Shown: positions 52,637-62,589 of the stretch, piece after piece
How the letters are laid out: the number at the start of each line of letters is the position of its first letter
Position numbering within the stretch: position 1 is the first letter of the stretch
Origin: Cognatundibacterium crateris
GTDB taxonomy: Bacteria; Pseudomonadota; Gammaproteobacteria; Burkholderiales; Burkholderiaceae_D
Direction of reading: 5' to 3'
Length of the DNA stretch: 64,000 nucleotides
Assembly: GCF_010078235.1 (NCBI RefSeq)
Contig: NZ_JAABOS010000008.1
Span: 124,001-188,000, forward strand
Notes under the pieces: model-generated
What the model was told of the DNA's origin: nothing
The model's database searches: none
Seen by the model: the letters and a program-made list of their open reading frames with translations, nothing else
Made by a program: the position numbers and the translations under genes

Positions 52637-55363
52637 ATGAGCCATACGGAAAACCTCCCAACCGCCGCCGCAGAACTGTCCCGTTTTTTACAACGCTGGT
52701 TACAGGGAGCGCCAGAACGGAGCGCACAGCTGCAGGAAATAAGCAGATTATCCTTTAGCAAAGCGGATTTTGCGCAGATTTTACAAAAAGAAATTTCAAC
52801 TGGCGCCAGTTTAAACAAGGCAATGCGACGTTTGCGCAACCTTGTGCTCGCCACGCTGATCACACGCGATTTGAACGGTAAGGCCGATATGCATGAGGTA
52901 GTCACTACCATCAGCGAATTCGCTGACTTTGTGGTGGCACAACATTTGGCTGCGCTCGATCTCGAAATGCAGGCGCTGTATGGCAAACCAATCGGCGAAG
53001 AAAGTGGTGCCGAACAGTCGCTGATTGTGCTGGGCATGGGCAAGCTGGGTGGCTATGAACTCAATGTGTCATCGGATATCGATCTGATTTTCTGCTATGC
53101 CGAAGATGGCGAAACACGCTGCAATGAGGCTGCGCAGCGCAGCCTGTCTAACCATGAATACTTCAGCCGCTTAGGCAAAAAACTGATCGCAGCGATTTCC
53201 GAGGTGACGGAAGACGGTTACAGTTTCCGGGTCGATATGGCCTTGCGCCCCAATGGCAATTCCGGCCCGCTGGTCGCCAGCTTCGGCATGCTGGAAGAAT
53301 ATTTCATGGTACAAGGACGTGAATGGGAACGCTATGCCTGGGTTAAAGCCAGAGCCATGAGTGGTCAGCCTGAGGACTTGCTGCAACTGGAAAAAATCAT
53401 CCGTCCTTTTGTGTACCGGCGCTACCTCGATTTCGGTGCGATTGATTCGCTGCGCTCTATGCATGCGCAAATCCGCGCCGAGGTTGTGCGTCAGGAGACG
53501 CGCCATCCTGAGCGCAGCAATAACGTCAAACTGGGTCGTGGCGGCATACGCGAAGTAGAGTTTCTGGCACAGGTGTTTCAACTGATACGTGGCGGGCGCG
53601 ATGCCAGCCTGCGTGACCGCTCTACCCGCAAAACCCTGACTATTTTGAGTGAAAAAAATATTCTGGATGCCGACATCGTCACGCAGTTGCAGCAATCTTA
53701 TGTGTTCCTGAGAAACCTGGAGCATAGACTGCAATATCTGGATGATGCGCAAACCCATACCTTCCCCGCAAAAGAAGAAGACCAGCTGCGCATCGCCAAC
53801 ATGATGGGCTACCCACAAGTAGCGCCATTACTGGATGAGCTGCAAGTCCACCGGCAGTTTGTCGCAACGCAGTTTGATACCATTTTCAAAGATAAAGCAG
53901 ATGATGCAGCGGAAGCCGGTGAAGCGCAGCTGATCGCTAACCTGAACAGCAGTGAAGATGAAGATTTACTGATTTCGCAGTTCAGCGAGGCAGGCTTCCA
54001 TGATGCAAAGGAAGCTGCACGCCGTCTGAATGCACACTGGCATTCAGGCCGGATACAGACACTCAGCGAAGCCAGTCGCCAGAAGTTGCTGGCCTTATTT
54101 AACCAGGCCATGCGCCTGATCGGTACCCAGGCTCAAAATCAACTCAGTTGCTGGCACCGTTTTCTCGACTTGATGGAGGCAATCGCACGCCGTTCAGCCT
54201 ACCTGTCGCTGCTGACCGAATACCCGGATGCACTGGCCCGCGTTATCCGCATGATGGATGCCAGTGATTGGGCCGCCAAATTCCTGACCCGCCATCCACT
54301 GTTACTTGACGAATTGCTGGATGAATCAGCCTTGCAGGCACGCCCCGACTGGGCACTATTTTCGCAAGAGCTGGAAAAAGAATTACTCGCACATCGCGAT
54401 GATACGGAAAGGCAGCTGGAGACTTTGCGCGAGATGCATCACGCCATGCAATTCCGTTTGCTGGCCCAGGATCTGGAAGGACAAGTCACGGTTGAACATC
54501 TGGCCGATGACCTGTCCCAACTGGCAGATCTGATGGTGGCGGCAACGATAACGGCTGTCTGGCAGACGATTGCGACTCGCCATCGTGAAACGCCGCAGTT
54601 TGCAGTCATCGCCTACGGCAAACTGGGCGGCAAGGAACTGGGCTATGCCTCAGATCTGGATCTGATCTTTTTGTATGACGATGATGAACAGGATGCGCCA
54701 GCCAATTACGCCAAACTGGCACAACGCTTCATTACCTGGATGACCAGCCATACGCCGGCAGGTATTTTGTTTGATATCGACATCGCTTTACGACCGGATG
54801 GCGCCAGTGGTTTACTGGTTTCATCGATACAGTCTTTCGCCCGATATCAGGAAAAATCTGCCTGGCTATGGGAGCACCAGGCGCTCACGCGCGCGCGCTA
54901 CTGCGCGGGTGATGCGCGCATAGGTCAGCAATTTGAAGCGATCCGTCATCAAGTCTTATGCCAAGCCAGAGATGAAGCCAGCTTACGTCAGGAAGTGCTG
55001 CAAATGCGCAAAAAAATGCGCGATGCCCACCCCAATCGCAGCGAACTGTTCGATCTGAAACACGATGCGGGCGGCATGATAGACCTGGAATTCATGGTGC
55101 AGTATCTGGTACTGCGTCATGCACATCAGTATCCTGAACTGAGTGCAAACAGCGGCAATATCGCCTTACTGAAACGTTGTGGTGAACTGGGCCTGATTCC
55201 AACTGAACTGGCGCAACGCAGTGCATCGGCGTATCGCAGCTTGCGCAAACTGCAGCACAATATCCGGCTGCAGGGTGAAGACCGGGCAAGAGTAGCACTG
55301 GATAAAATCAGCCGGGAAGTCGATTCCAGTCAGCAGTTGTGGGCGAGCATATTTCCGGAGTAA
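52637..55363 (+). CDS. glnE: Bifunctional glutamine synthetase adenylyltransferase/deadenylase
   Basis: Controls nitrogen assimilation by adding and removing AMP on glutamine synthetase. The 908-residue protein has two nucleotidyltransferase domains: the N-terminal deadenylylase (GMGKLGGYELNVSSDIDLIF, about residues 132-151) and the C-terminal adenylyltransferase (YGKLGGKELGYASDLDLIF, about 655-675), separated by a helical regulatory region. Each carries the G-S/A-S-D-x-D active site. The ribosome-binding site is weak. It stands alone, divergent from yhdP, and ends 25 bp before a bidirectional terminator. Confidence 0.96.
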   Translation: MSHTENLPTAAAELSRFLQRWLQGAPERSAQLQEISRLSFSKADFAQILQKEISTGASLNKAMRRLRNLVLATLITRDLNGKADMHEVVTTISEFADFVVAQHLAALDLEMQALYGKPIGEESGAEQSLIVLGMGKLGGYELNVSSDIDLIFCYAEDGETRCNEAAQRSLSNHEYFSRLGKKLIAAISEVTEDGYSFRVDMALRPNGNSGPLVASFGMLEEYFMVQGREWERYAWVKARAMSGQPEDLLQLEKIIRPFVYRRYLDFGAIDSLRSMHAQIRAEVVRQETRHPERSNNVKLGRGGIREVEFLAQVFQLIRGGRDASLRDRSTRKTLTILSEKNILDADIVTQLQQSYVFLRNLEHRLQYLDDAQTHTFPAKEEDQLRIANMMGYPQVAPLLDELQVHRQFVATQFDTIFKDKADDAAEAGEAQLIANLNSSEDEDLLISQFSEAGFHDAKEAARRLNAHWHSGRIQTLSEASRQKLLALFNQAMRLIGTQAQNQLSCWHRFLDLMEAIARRSAYLSLLTEYPDALARVIRMMDASDWAAKFLTRHPLLLDELLDESALQARPDWALFSQELEKELLAHRDDTERQLETLREMHHAMQFRLLAQDLEGQVTVEHLADDLSQLADLMVAATITAVWQTIATRHRETPQFAVIAYGKLGGKELGYASDLDLIFLYDDDEQDAPANYAKLAQRFITWMTSHTPAGILFDIDIALRPDGASGLLVSSIQSFARYQEKSAWLWEHQALTRARYCAGDARIGQQFEAIRHQVLCQARDEASLRQEVLQMRKKMRDAHPNRSELFDLKHDAGGMIDLEFMVQYLVLRHAHQYPELSANSGNIALLKRCGELGLIPTELAQRSASAYRSLRKLQHNIRLQGEDRARVALDKISREVDSSQQLWASIFPE

Positions 55364-55388
55364 ATCTGGGTTAGCACTAAGCAAATAA

Positions 55389-55418
55389 AAAGCCGGTTGC
55401 GCAACGCAAACCGGCTTT
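55389..55418. terminator. Bidirectional intrinsic terminator between glnE and the PBP7 gene
   Basis: AAAGCCGGTT (55389-55398) pairs perfectly with AACCGGCTTT (55409-55418) around a 10-base loop, with short T-rich ends on both sides. It serves the convergent glnE and pbpG genes. Confidence 0.88.
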
Positions 55419-55443
55419 CTTAAGCAGCATGTGAATAATACCG

Positions 55444-56463
55444 TCAGGCTTGTGGCTTATTCGATTCCAGCCATTTTTTGATGCGACCGGCATCTGCCAG
55501 ACGTGAATATTTCCCTTTAGAATCCAGGAACACCATCACAATCGCGCGCCCTTCTATCATCGCCTGCATCACCAGACAACGACCGGCTTCTGCAATATAG
55601 CCAGTTTTCTGCAAACCGATTTCCCAGGCCGGATTCGCCACCAGTTTATTCGAGGTGCCGTATTCCAGCGGACGCCCGCCCGGATTGACCACATATTTTG
55701 AATCAGTCGAGTATTCACGAATCACAGGATGCTGATACGCGGCGTTGACCAGCTTGACCAGATCACGCGCGCTGGCGCGGTTCTGGCTGGACAAACCACT
55801 GGAATCCACATAATGGGTGTCACTCATACCCAATTGTCTGGCTTTGGCATTCATAGCTGCCACGAATGCAGATAAGCCACCCGGATAACTGCGACCCAGC
55901 GCAGAAGCGGCACGGTTTTCCGAGCTCATTAAAGCGATGTGCAACATATCAGCACGTGTGAGCTTAGCGCCGATTTTTAAACGTGAACCGGTACCTTTTT
56001 CCTTGTCGATGTCTTCTGTGGTGACTTCGATTTGCTCATTCAAATCCTGATGCGCCTCAACCACGACCAGGCTGGTCATCAGTTTGGTGATAGACGCGAT
56101 CGGTAAAGACACATCCGAATTTTTTTCGAACAGCACTTTAGAGCTGGTCTGATCCACCACAAACGCCACATTAGACTGCAGCGACAAAGGATCAGCGTGC
56201 TTCAAGCCTGCGGTATCACCTACGCTGGGTTTTTCTGCAACGACAGGGGCGAGAGCCACATGCTCAGTCACCAGCTTGCGTTTGCCGTTCACGACCACAT
56301 AACGCTTCACCACTTTTGAATTGGCGGCGATCTTGGCAGACTTTTTATGCACTACCTGTTTTTTTGCATGACGATGTTTGGATTCTATCGCCTGCACAGA
56401 CAGGGAAACTGCGGGAAGAATCGCAGCAAGGCTTAGAATAATTGCTTTACGGGCAAATTTCAC
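55444..56463 (-). CDS. pbpG: D-alanyl-D-alanine endopeptidase (PBP7-type, peptidase S11)
   Basis: Periplasmic peptidoglycan hydrolase of 339 residues. The signal peptide ends at about residue 25 (VQA), and a Lys/His/Val-rich linker follows. The serine-hydrolase motifs are SITK in LPIASITKLMTS, SEN in LMSSENRAASAL and KTG in GLQKTGYIAEAG. All three are intact, so it should be active. The basic N-terminal linker (KHRHAKKQVVHKKSAK) may bind the cell wall. Isolated gene; upstream about 130 bp is AT-rich and probably contains its promoter. Confidence 0.93.
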   Translation of the reverse strand: MKFARKAIILSLAAILPAVSLSVQAIESKHRHAKKQVVHKKSAKIAANSKVVKRYVVVNGKRKLVTEHVALAPVVAEKPSVGDTAGLKHADPLSLQSNVAFVVDQTSSKVLFEKNSDVSLPIASITKLMTSLVVVEAHQDLNEQIEVTTEDIDKEKGTGSRLKIGAKLTRADMLHIALMSSENRAASALGRSYPGGLSAFVAAMNAKARQLGMSDTHYVDSSGLSSQNRASARDLVKLVNAAYQHPVIREYSTDSKYVVNPGGRPLEYGTSNKLVANPAWEIGLQKTGYIAEAGRCLVMQAMIEGRAIVMVFLDSKGKYSRLADAGRIKKWLESNKPQA

Positions 56464-56595
56464 TATCTACAACTCCTAAATAAAATATGCCAAAAAATTT
56501 AATGCAGTGTAGCAAATCTCAAAAAAATCGCAAGAGAATTAAAGACTTAGCGAATTCAATTGAAGTTTTATCTTACTCAATTTTACACTAGCCAA

Positions 56596-57300
56596 CTATT
56601 CAAGAAAATGAACAAATCCAGAAACTGGCTCACGCTCAGTATGTAAAGAGTTTTCAGGCTTACTCATATCGGCATAGCCTAAAGACATGCCGCACACCAA
56701 CATTTCGCTATCCGGCAAGGAAAGATGTTCGCCGATAATACGGTGATATTGGGTAAAAGCGGCTTGCGGACAGGTATCCAGACCACGCGCTTTCGCAGCC
56801 AGCATCAGATTTTGCAAAAACATGCCATAGTCCAGCCAGGAGCCCTGCTCCATGATCCGGTCAATGGTGAACATCAAACCAACTGGCGCATCAAAAAATG
56901 TGTAATTGCGCCCATGCTGGGCATGCATACCTGCTTTGTTGTCACGCCCCAAGCCCAGCAGAGCATATAAATCCCAGCCCACTTTGCGGCGACGCTCAAG
57001 ATACGGGCTGGTCCATTGCAAAGGGTAATAGTGATATTCCTCAGTATGCGGTGCGGCAGGATCCGGGTGATCGTGCGCTTGCAAGATTTTCTGTGATAGC
57101 TGTTTTTTCTTTTCCCCGGTCAGCACATAGACTTTCCAAGGTTGAGTATTGGTTCCGGAAGGTGCGCGTGCCGCAACCCTGAACAAATCCTGCAATAACT
57201 CGGCAGAAACAGGATCAGGCAAAAAAGCACGTACAGAATGGCGTTCAGTGATGAGCTGGTCTACAGCTTGCTGCAATTCAGTTGGCGTCATCAGAGTCAC
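56596..57300 (-). CDS. Nitroreductase-family flavoprotein
   Basis: FMN-dependent oxidoreductase of 234 residues. The N-terminal [11 protein letters not shown], the substrate/FMN block [19 protein letters not shown], and the central [26 protein letters not shown] segment are typical of the family. The natural substrate is unknown; members reduce nitro groups, quinones or enones. Its start overlaps the end of the thioesterase gene by 23 bp, so the pair is co-translated. A second ATG lies 9 bp inside (57291). Confidence 0.9.
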   Translation of the reverse strand: MTLMTPTELQQAVDQLITERHSVRAFLPDPVSAELLQDLFRVAARAPSGTNTQPWKVYVLTGEKKKQLSQKILQAHDHPDPAAPHTEEYHYYPLQWTSPYLERRRKVGWDLYALLGLGRDNKAGMHAQHGRNYTFFDAPVGLMFTIDRIMEQGSWLDYGMFLQNLMLAAKARGLDTCPQAAFTQYHRIIGEHLSLPDSEMLVCGMSLGYADMSKPENSLHTEREPVSGFVHFLE

Positions 57301-57772
57301 TCAGAATAAAAGTTAATACAGACCTCAGCTCGCCGGGAAGCGGGACGGGGCGCCGGCTATTTCTGTCTACGTAGACATGAATAAAATGCCCTTGTGCAGA
57401 AGCGACTTGCTCATCGTTGCGGAAGATGCCCAACTCATAACGAACGCTGGTGTTACCCAGCCGGCTGACCACAAATCCCACTGTCACCTCATCCGGAAAC
57501 GCAACGGGTGCAAAGTAATTGCATTGGGTTTCAATGACCAGACCAATTACCTGGCCATGTTCTGCATCCAGCACCTGCTCACTGATCAGATACTGATTGA
57601 CTGCGGTATCGAACCAACTGTAGTAGGTGACATTATTCACATGCCCATAAACATCATTATCCATCCAGCGGGTTGTCAGTGTATAGAAGCGCTTGAAATC
57701 CCTGCGGGTTTTGATGCTGTTTGTGACTGATGTAACAGGTTTAACAGGATGAACAGGTGTATTTGAATTCAT
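57278..57772 (-). CDS. Acyl-CoA thioesterase, hotdog fold (4-hydroxybenzoyl-CoA thioesterase type)
   Basis: 164-residue single hotdog domain. The catalytic region is [21 protein letters not shown] (about residues 35-55), with Asp and the GHVNN loop of the 4HBT/YbgC group; [16 protein letters not shown] follows as the central helix-strand. The first 25 residues are Val/Pro/Thr-rich and may be dispensable. It is the upstream partner of the nitroreductase. The physiological thioester is not predictable. Confidence 0.88.
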   Translation of the reverse strand: MNSNTPVHPVKPVTSVTNSIKTRRDFKRFYTLTTRWMDNDVYGHVNNVTYYSWFDTAVNQYLISEQVLDAEHGQVIGLVIETQCNYFAPVAFPDEVTVGFVVSRLGNTSVRYELGIFRNDEQVASAQGHFIHVYVDRNSRRPVPLPGELRSVLTFILSDSDDAN

Positions 57773-58035
57773 GAATGGAAATTCCAGAAAGAAACACTAA
57801 CAAAAAGTGTAACACACTCCCCTCTTTCATCGCCCAGTCACAATGCCGGATCACAATCAGCTGAGCAACGCATTCTGTAGCCATAGCGACAACTTTCCTT
57901 AGCCACTGTTTATGTTTGAGTTGCCAAACAAGAATATTTCATTATAATCAATTTATTGCAACGCACAATTTGTGTAGGTCCTTTGCAATATCCCCTCTGA
58001 TTTCATCATGCACGACCCTTTTCAAGGAGTTTCCT

Positions 58036-58608
58036 ATGTTTTCAGTACCTGAACAATTCTCAGTGGCAACAAAAGCCAATCTGGATGCACAATTCGCATT
58101 ATTCTCCTCTATCAGTGCAAAAACACTGGAAAGCGTTGAAAAACTGGCCGAACTGAATTTGAATGCGGTAAAAAGTACACTGGAAGAAGCTACAGCGACG
58201 ACCCGCCAGTTATTGTCTGCAAAAGACGCGCAGGAATTCATCCAGCTCAGCAGCGCACAATTGCAGCCAAATGCAGAAAAATTTCTGGCTTACAGCCGCC
58301 ATTTGGGAAATATTGCATCGACAACTCAGGCAGAGCTATCCCGTGCAACTGAAGTACAACTGAATGAGAACAAACGTAAAGTTGTTACTTTGCTGGAAGA
58401 AGTGACCAAAGATGCGCCAGCCGGAACCGAGCACATTGTTGCTGCAATCAAATCTGCCATCAACAACTCTCACGCAAGTCTGGAGCAGATCAACAAAACT
58501 GGCAAACAAACCATAGAAGCATTAGAAGCCAATCTGAACACAGTTGTAACGCAACTGGTACAAGCTGGCGAGAAAGCTGCCCCTGCCAAGTTAAGCGCAA
58601 AAAAATAA
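58036..58608 (+). CDS. phaP: Phasin-family protein (polyhydroxyalkanoate granule-associated)
   Basis: 190-residue, almost entirely helical protein of the Phasin_2 family, which coats polyhydroxyalkanoate granules and controls their size. It starts MFSVPEQFSVATKANLDAQFALF, the common beginning in Burkholderiales phasins, and lacks cysteine and tryptophan. AAGGAG is well placed upstream. The frame is open 120 bp further up but without support. A strong terminator follows 22 bp later. The gene implies that the organism makes PHA; no PHA synthase is visible here. Confidence 0.92.
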   Translation: MFSVPEQFSVATKANLDAQFALFSSISAKTLESVEKLAELNLNAVKSTLEEATATTRQLLSAKDAQEFIQLSSAQLQPNAEKFLAYSRHLGNIASTTQAELSRATEVQLNENKRKVVTLLEEVTKDAPAGTEHIVAAIKSAINNSHASLEQINKTGKQTIEALEANLNTVVTQLVQAGEKAAPAKLSAKK

Positions 58609-58630
58609 ATTTTCCGGTTTCTGGCAAAAA

Positions 58631-58654
58631 AAACCCGCTTAAGTAAGCGGGTTT
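58631..58654. terminator. Bidirectional intrinsic terminator between phaP and livF
   Basis: AAACCCGCTT pairs with AAGCGGGTTT around a 4-base loop, with runs of A before and T after, so it works for both phaP (plus) and the liv operon (minus). Confidence 0.92.
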
Positions 58655-58678
58655 TTTTCTTTCTAAGCGTGCAGGGAT

Positions 58679-59404
58679 TTAACCTTCACCCAGATAGGCT
58701 GCCTGAACCTTAGGATCATCCAGCATATCTTTGGCATTTCCACTCATGGTAATCAAACCGGAATCCATCACATAGCCACGATGTGCAGCTTGCAAAGCCA
58801 GCTTTGCATTTTGCTCAACCAGCAGGATAGTCACGCCTTGTGCCGAAACATTACGAATCACTTCAAAGATTTTCTCGACCATGATAGGTGACAAACCCAT
58901 AGACGGCTCATCCAGTAACAACAGCTTGGGATGACTCATCAGTGCGCGCGCCATCGCCAGCATCTGCTGTTCACCGCCCGACAAAGTACCGGCCAGCTGT
59001 GCAGAACGCTCCTTCAGACGCGGGAACACGGAATACCATTTATCAATATCCGCCGCGATACCGCCATTATCATTGCGGGTATAAGCACCCATCATCAGAT
59101 TTTCATGGATGGTCATACGGGTGAACACACCGCGGCCTTCAGGTACCATTGCCAGGTGTTCGGTGACCAGTTCAAAGGAGTTCTTACTGCGGATAGAAGC
59201 CCCCATGTACAGGATTTCTCCCTCAACCTTGCAGCTAGGCAAGGTGCCAGTAATAGCCTTCAGGGTTGTCGTTTTACCCGCACCATTGGCTCCAATCAAG
59301 GTGATCAGCTCACCCTTATTGACTTCCAGATCGATGCCCTTGACTGCTTTAATTCCGCCATAAGCCACCTTGAGCTGCTGGACTTTCAATACATTTTCAA
59401 CCAT
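58679..59404 (-). CDS. livF: Branched-chain amino acid ABC transporter ATPase LivF
   Basis: Second ATPase of a high-affinity branched-chain amino acid importer; 241 residues. Walker A GANGAGKTT (near residue 38), signature LSGGEQQMLAMARAL and Walker B LLLLDEPSMGLSP are intact, and the MVPEGRGVFTRMT segment is typical of LivF. Its ATG overlaps the livG stop. Last gene of livHMGF; the substrate-binding protein LivK is not in the window. Confidence 0.95.
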   Translation of the reverse strand: MVENVLKVQQLKVAYGGIKAVKGIDLEVNKGELITLIGANGAGKTTTLKAITGTLPSCKVEGEILYMGASIRSKNSFELVTEHLAMVPEGRGVFTRMTIHENLMMGAYTRNDNGGIAADIDKWYSVFPRLKERSAQLAGTLSGGEQQMLAMARALMSHPKLLLLDEPSMGLSPIMVEKIFEVIRNVSAQGVTILLVEQNAKLALQAAHRGYVMDSGLITMSGNAKDMLDDPKVQAAYLGEG

Positions 59405-60177
59405 TAGTGGCCACCTCCCAAATAGGCTTCGATCACAGCCGGATTTTTCTGAATATCTGCAGGAACACCTTCTGCAATAGGTTTGCCGTAATCGAGTACA
59501 GTCAGACGATCACACAAGCCCATCATCAGTTTGACATCGTGTTCAATCAGCAGGATCGTTTTACCTTCGGCCTTAATCTTGACCAACAGCTCACGCAAAG
59601 CCAGTTTTTCAGTTGCATTCATACCGGCTGCAGGCTCGTCCAATGCCAGCAGTTTAGGATCGGTCGCCAGTGCACGTGCGATTTCCAGACGACGCTGATC
59701 GCCGTAGGACAGGAATTTAGAGGTGCGGTCGGCAAACTGACCGATACCTACGAAGTCCAGCAATTCCTGGGCACGCTGGCGAATTTCAGCTTCTTCCTTA
59801 CGTGCAGCAGCATGGTGAAAAACTGCGCCAAACACGCCTTGATGCGTACGCACATGACGCCCCACCATAACGTTTTCCAGAGCGGTCATTTCGCCAAATA
59901 AGCGGATATTCTGAAATGTACGTGCAATACCTGCTTTTGCCACTTCATGTGGTGCAGAAGGGGAATACGGCTTGCCATCCAGTTCAAAACTACCGGTATC
60001 AGGCTGGTATAAACCAGTGATCACGTTAAAGAAAGTTGTTTTACCCGCGCCATTCGGTCCAATCAGGCCATAAATCTGGCCTTTTTTGATATGAATACCG
60101 ACGTTGGATAAGGCTTGCAGCCCGCCGAAGCGCTTGTTAGCGCCTTCAATTTTTAAGATAGTCTGTTCAGTCATCAC
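59404..60177 (-). CDS. livG: Branched-chain amino acid ABC transporter ATPase LivG
   Basis: First ATPase of the importer; 257 residues. Walker A GPNGAGKTTFFN, the GLYQPDTGSFELDG segment, LSYGDQRRLEIARALA signature (Y replaces G in the usual LSGGQ, which is normal for LivG) and LLALDEPAAGMN. It ends with the LivG-type VLDYGKPIAEGVP. It lies 8 bp after livM. Confidence 0.95.
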   Translation of the reverse strand: MMTEQTILKIEGANKRFGGLQALSNVGIHIKKGQIYGLIGPNGAGKTTFFNVITGLYQPDTGSFELDGKPYSPSAPHEVAKAGIARTFQNIRLFGEMTALENVMVGRHVRTHQGVFGAVFHHAAARKEEAEIRQRAQELLDFVGIGQFADRTSKFLSYGDQRRLEIARALATDPKLLALDEPAAGMNATEKLALRELLVKIKAEGKTILLIEHDVKLMMGLCDRLTVLDYGKPIAEGVPADIQKNPAVIEAYLGGGH

Positions 60178-60185
60178 ATTTGTCC

Positions 60186-61367
60186 TTACGCTGTGGCGTC
60201 ATTGGTTTTACCAATCTTGTCTTCATGCTTAGGTGCTGGCCACAAACCGGCCGGGCGATTCAGCATGACAACCACCATCGTCAGACCGTACAACAACTGA
60301 CGTAACACTTCTGCTTCTATCCAGATTTTACCGAACAGCATATTCTGTATTGGTTCAACCACGTGACGCAGCACTTCAGGTAAAGCTGCCAGCAATACTG
60401 CACCCAGGATCACGCCAGGAATATGTCCGATACCACCCAGCACCACCATCGCCAGAATCACGATCGATTCCATCAGCGAGAAGGATTCCGGGGAAACGAA
60501 GCCCTGGAAAGAGCCAAACATCGCGCCGGAAATACCACCAAACGAAGCACCCATGGAGAAAGCCAGCAGCTTGACATTGCGTGTATTGATACCCATCGCT
60601 TTAGCAGCAATCTCGTCTTCACGTATCGCCACCCATGCGCGTCCCAAACGGGAGTTTTGCAAGCGCAAAGAAATGATCACGATAATGATGCACAGGGTCA
60701 GGAACAGGAAGTAATACGCATTCACAGATGGCATACTGAAGCCAAGGAAGCTCACCACACCCGCCTCACCTTGCAATGAGACACCCATAATGCTGACCGG
60801 GTCCACCATGTTGATCCCTTGCGGACCATTAGTGAAGTTGATCGGTGAATTCATGTTATTCATGAAAATACGGATAATTTCACCAAAACCCAGCGTCACG
60901 ATCGCCAGATAGTCACCCCGTAACTTCAGAGTCGGCGCGCCCAGTAAAGCACCAAACAAACCAGCAATCAAAGCAGCGAACGGGATAATGATCCAGACCG
61001 ACAGATGTATGCCTTTTTGAGCAATTTCCGGTCCAAACAAAGTAACCAGAGCATTACCAAGTGCCGGGTAGTTCTCTACAAAGGATTCAAGTATCACAGC
61101 AAACTGCGGTGATCCGAAAATCGCTGCCAGATAAGCACCGACAGCATAGAACGCGATGTAACCAAGATCCAGCAAGCCGGCAAAGCCCACCACGATATTC
61201 AGACCCAGCGCCAGCATAATGTAGAGCAAGGCGAAGTCGATAATCCGGACCCAGGAGTTACCAAAGTTAGCTGCGACAAACGGGAACAGCACCAGCACCA
61301 GGCCCATGATGGCGAAACTGGTATAGGCTTTTTTCGGATTGGCTTTTGTATCAAAAATAGTTGACAT
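60186..61367 (-). CDS. livM: Branched-chain amino acid ABC transporter permease LivM
   Basis: Inner-membrane permease of 393 residues, about ten hydrophobic segments. The LivM-type blocks ALGLNIVVGFAGLLDLGYIAFYAVGAY, LRGDYLAIVTLGFGEI and RAWVAIREDEIAAKAMGIN (coupling loop to the ATPases) are clear, and VVLGGIGHIPGVILGA is near the C-terminus. It starts 11 bp after livH. Confidence 0.95.
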   Translation of the reverse strand: MSTIFDTKANPKKAYTSFAIMGLVLVLFPFVAANFGNSWVRIIDFALLYIMLALGLNIVVGFAGLLDLGYIAFYAVGAYLAAIFGSPQFAVILESFVENYPALGNALVTLFGPEIAQKGIHLSVWIIIPFAALIAGLFGALLGAPTLKLRGDYLAIVTLGFGEIIRIFMNNMNSPINFTNGPQGINMVDPVSIMGVSLQGEAGVVSFLGFSMPSVNAYYFLFLTLCIIIVIISLRLQNSRLGRAWVAIREDEIAAKAMGINTRNVKLLAFSMGASFGGISGAMFGSFQGFVSPESFSLMESIVILAMVVLGGIGHIPGVILGAVLLAALPEVLRHVVEPIQNMLFGKIWIEAEVLRQLLYGLTMVVVMLNRPAGLWPAPKHEDKIGKTNDATA

Positions 61368-61378
61368 TGATCTTCTCC

Positions 61379-62308
61379 TTAAGCGCGATCAGCGACGCGT
61401 TCACCCATGATGCCGGATGGACGTAATGTCAGCACAATAATCAATACGACGAATGCGAAGATATCCTGGTAATGACTACCCAGTACACCACCGGTCAGAT
61501 CACCGATATAACCCGCACCCAGACTCTCGATCAGACCCAGGATAATGCCACCCACCATCGCGCCATAGATATTGCCGATACCGCCTAATACCGCAGCAGA
61601 AAACGCCTTCAGACCAGGTACAAAGCCCATCGCAAACTGTGCGGAAGAGTAATTCGCGGCCCACATCACACCTGCAATCGCTGCCAGTGCAGCGCCGATG
61701 GCAAATGTGGCCACGATCACATAGTTGGAATTAACACCCATCAGACCGGCAACACGTGGATTTTCTGCCGTTGCACGCATGGCGCGTCCCATTTTGGTTT
61801 TTTCAACCAGCAGCACCAGGCCAACCATAGCCAGCGTAGCCAGTATCAGCAACAGAATTTGCGTCTGCGAAATGACAGCGCCACCGATTTGTACCGGTAT
61901 CGTAGGCATCACAGAAGGGAAAGGAATCGGGCTGCGACCCCAGATCATCATTGCAAATGTCTGTACCAAAATAGATACACCAATCGCAGTAATCAGCGGA
62001 GCCAGCCGCGGCGCATTACGCAAACGGCGATAAGCGACCCGCTCTATCAGTATGTTAACAAGAATACAAACCGGAATTGCTCCGATGATAGCGATCAGCA
62101 ACATCAGGATGCCATGCATTTCAGGTGCAACGACCTGCAATAGCTTGATGATACTGAGTCCTGCCATTGCGCCGACCATTAATACATCGCCGTGCGCAAA
62201 GTTAATCAGATTTAATACGCCGTACACCATGGTGTAACCAAGCGCGACCAGGGCATACATACTTCCCAGAACCAGCCCGTTAATCATTTGTTGGATAAAG
62301 GTATCCAT
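61379..62308 (-). CDS. livH: Branched-chain amino acid ABC transporter permease LivH
   Basis: Inner-membrane permease of 309 residues, the partner of LivM. Signature stretches are QMINGLVLGSMYALVALGYT, GVLNLINFAHGDVLMVGA, GRAMRATAENPRVAGLMGVN (ATPase-coupling loop) and AFSAAVLGGIGNIYGAMVGG. First structural gene of the operon; about 100 bp upstream lies an intrinsic terminator preceded by a short ORF, so the operon may be controlled by attenuation. Confidence 0.95.
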   Translation of the reverse strand: MDTFIQQMINGLVLGSMYALVALGYTMVYGVLNLINFAHGDVLMVGAMAGLSIIKLLQVVAPEMHGILMLLIAIIGAIPVCILVNILIERVAYRRLRNAPRLAPLITAIGVSILVQTFAMMIWGRSPIPFPSVMPTIPVQIGGAVISQTQILLLILATLAMVGLVLLVEKTKMGRAMRATAENPRVAGLMGVNSNYVIVATFAIGAALAAIAGVMWAANYSSAQFAMGFVPGLKAFSAAVLGGIGNIYGAMVGGIILGLIESLGAGYIGDLTGGVLGSHYQDIFAFVVLIIVLTLRPSGIMGERVADRA

Positions 62309-62409
62309 ATTGGTATCTCTTTCTATGAACGAATCTAAATTTCAACCGAGCCCGATGTCTGCATCCGGTAAAGGATAACAAGCGAGTCAGAAAAATCATT
62401 CCCGATAAC

Positions 62410-62440
62410 AAAAAAACGGCACCCGTCATACGGTGTGCCG
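62410..62440 (-). terminator. Intrinsic terminator in the liv leader
   Basis: On the minus strand CGGCAC-ACCG-TATG-ACGG-GTGCCG forms a GC-rich stem of about 9 bp with one bulge and is followed by seven T. It lies 102 bp upstream of the livH start and 12 bp after the stop of a short ORF, so a transcript for livH that begins before it must read through it. Confidence 0.85.
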
Positions 62441-62452
62441 CTTTCAACTCCG

Positions 62453-62509
62453 TTATCCGGAAAGGCGTGTCTTCATATCAGGAGTAACAATATTGCGTGT
62501 AATGCACAT
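62453..62509 (-). CDS. Putative 18-residue leader peptide upstream of the liv terminator
   Basis: A short ORF, MCITRNIVTPDMKTRLSG, has the strongest ribosome-binding site in this region (AGAGGAGAG, 7 bases before the ATG) and ends 12 bp before the terminator stem. This is the layout of a translated leader with attenuator. The peptide contains Ile2, Val1 and Leu1 in scattered positions, not a run, so a classical branched-chain control-codon mechanism is not evident. A TATAAT at 62590-62595 could start the transcript about 75 bases before it. Confidence 0.5.
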   Translation of the reverse strand: MCITRNIVTPDMKTRLSG

Positions 62510-62589
62510 GATAAAACTCTCCTCTGCAACTTTTGGTAAAAGCTTTTCTAATATTTCGACTTCTTATATACGCCAATGAAGTGGGCGCG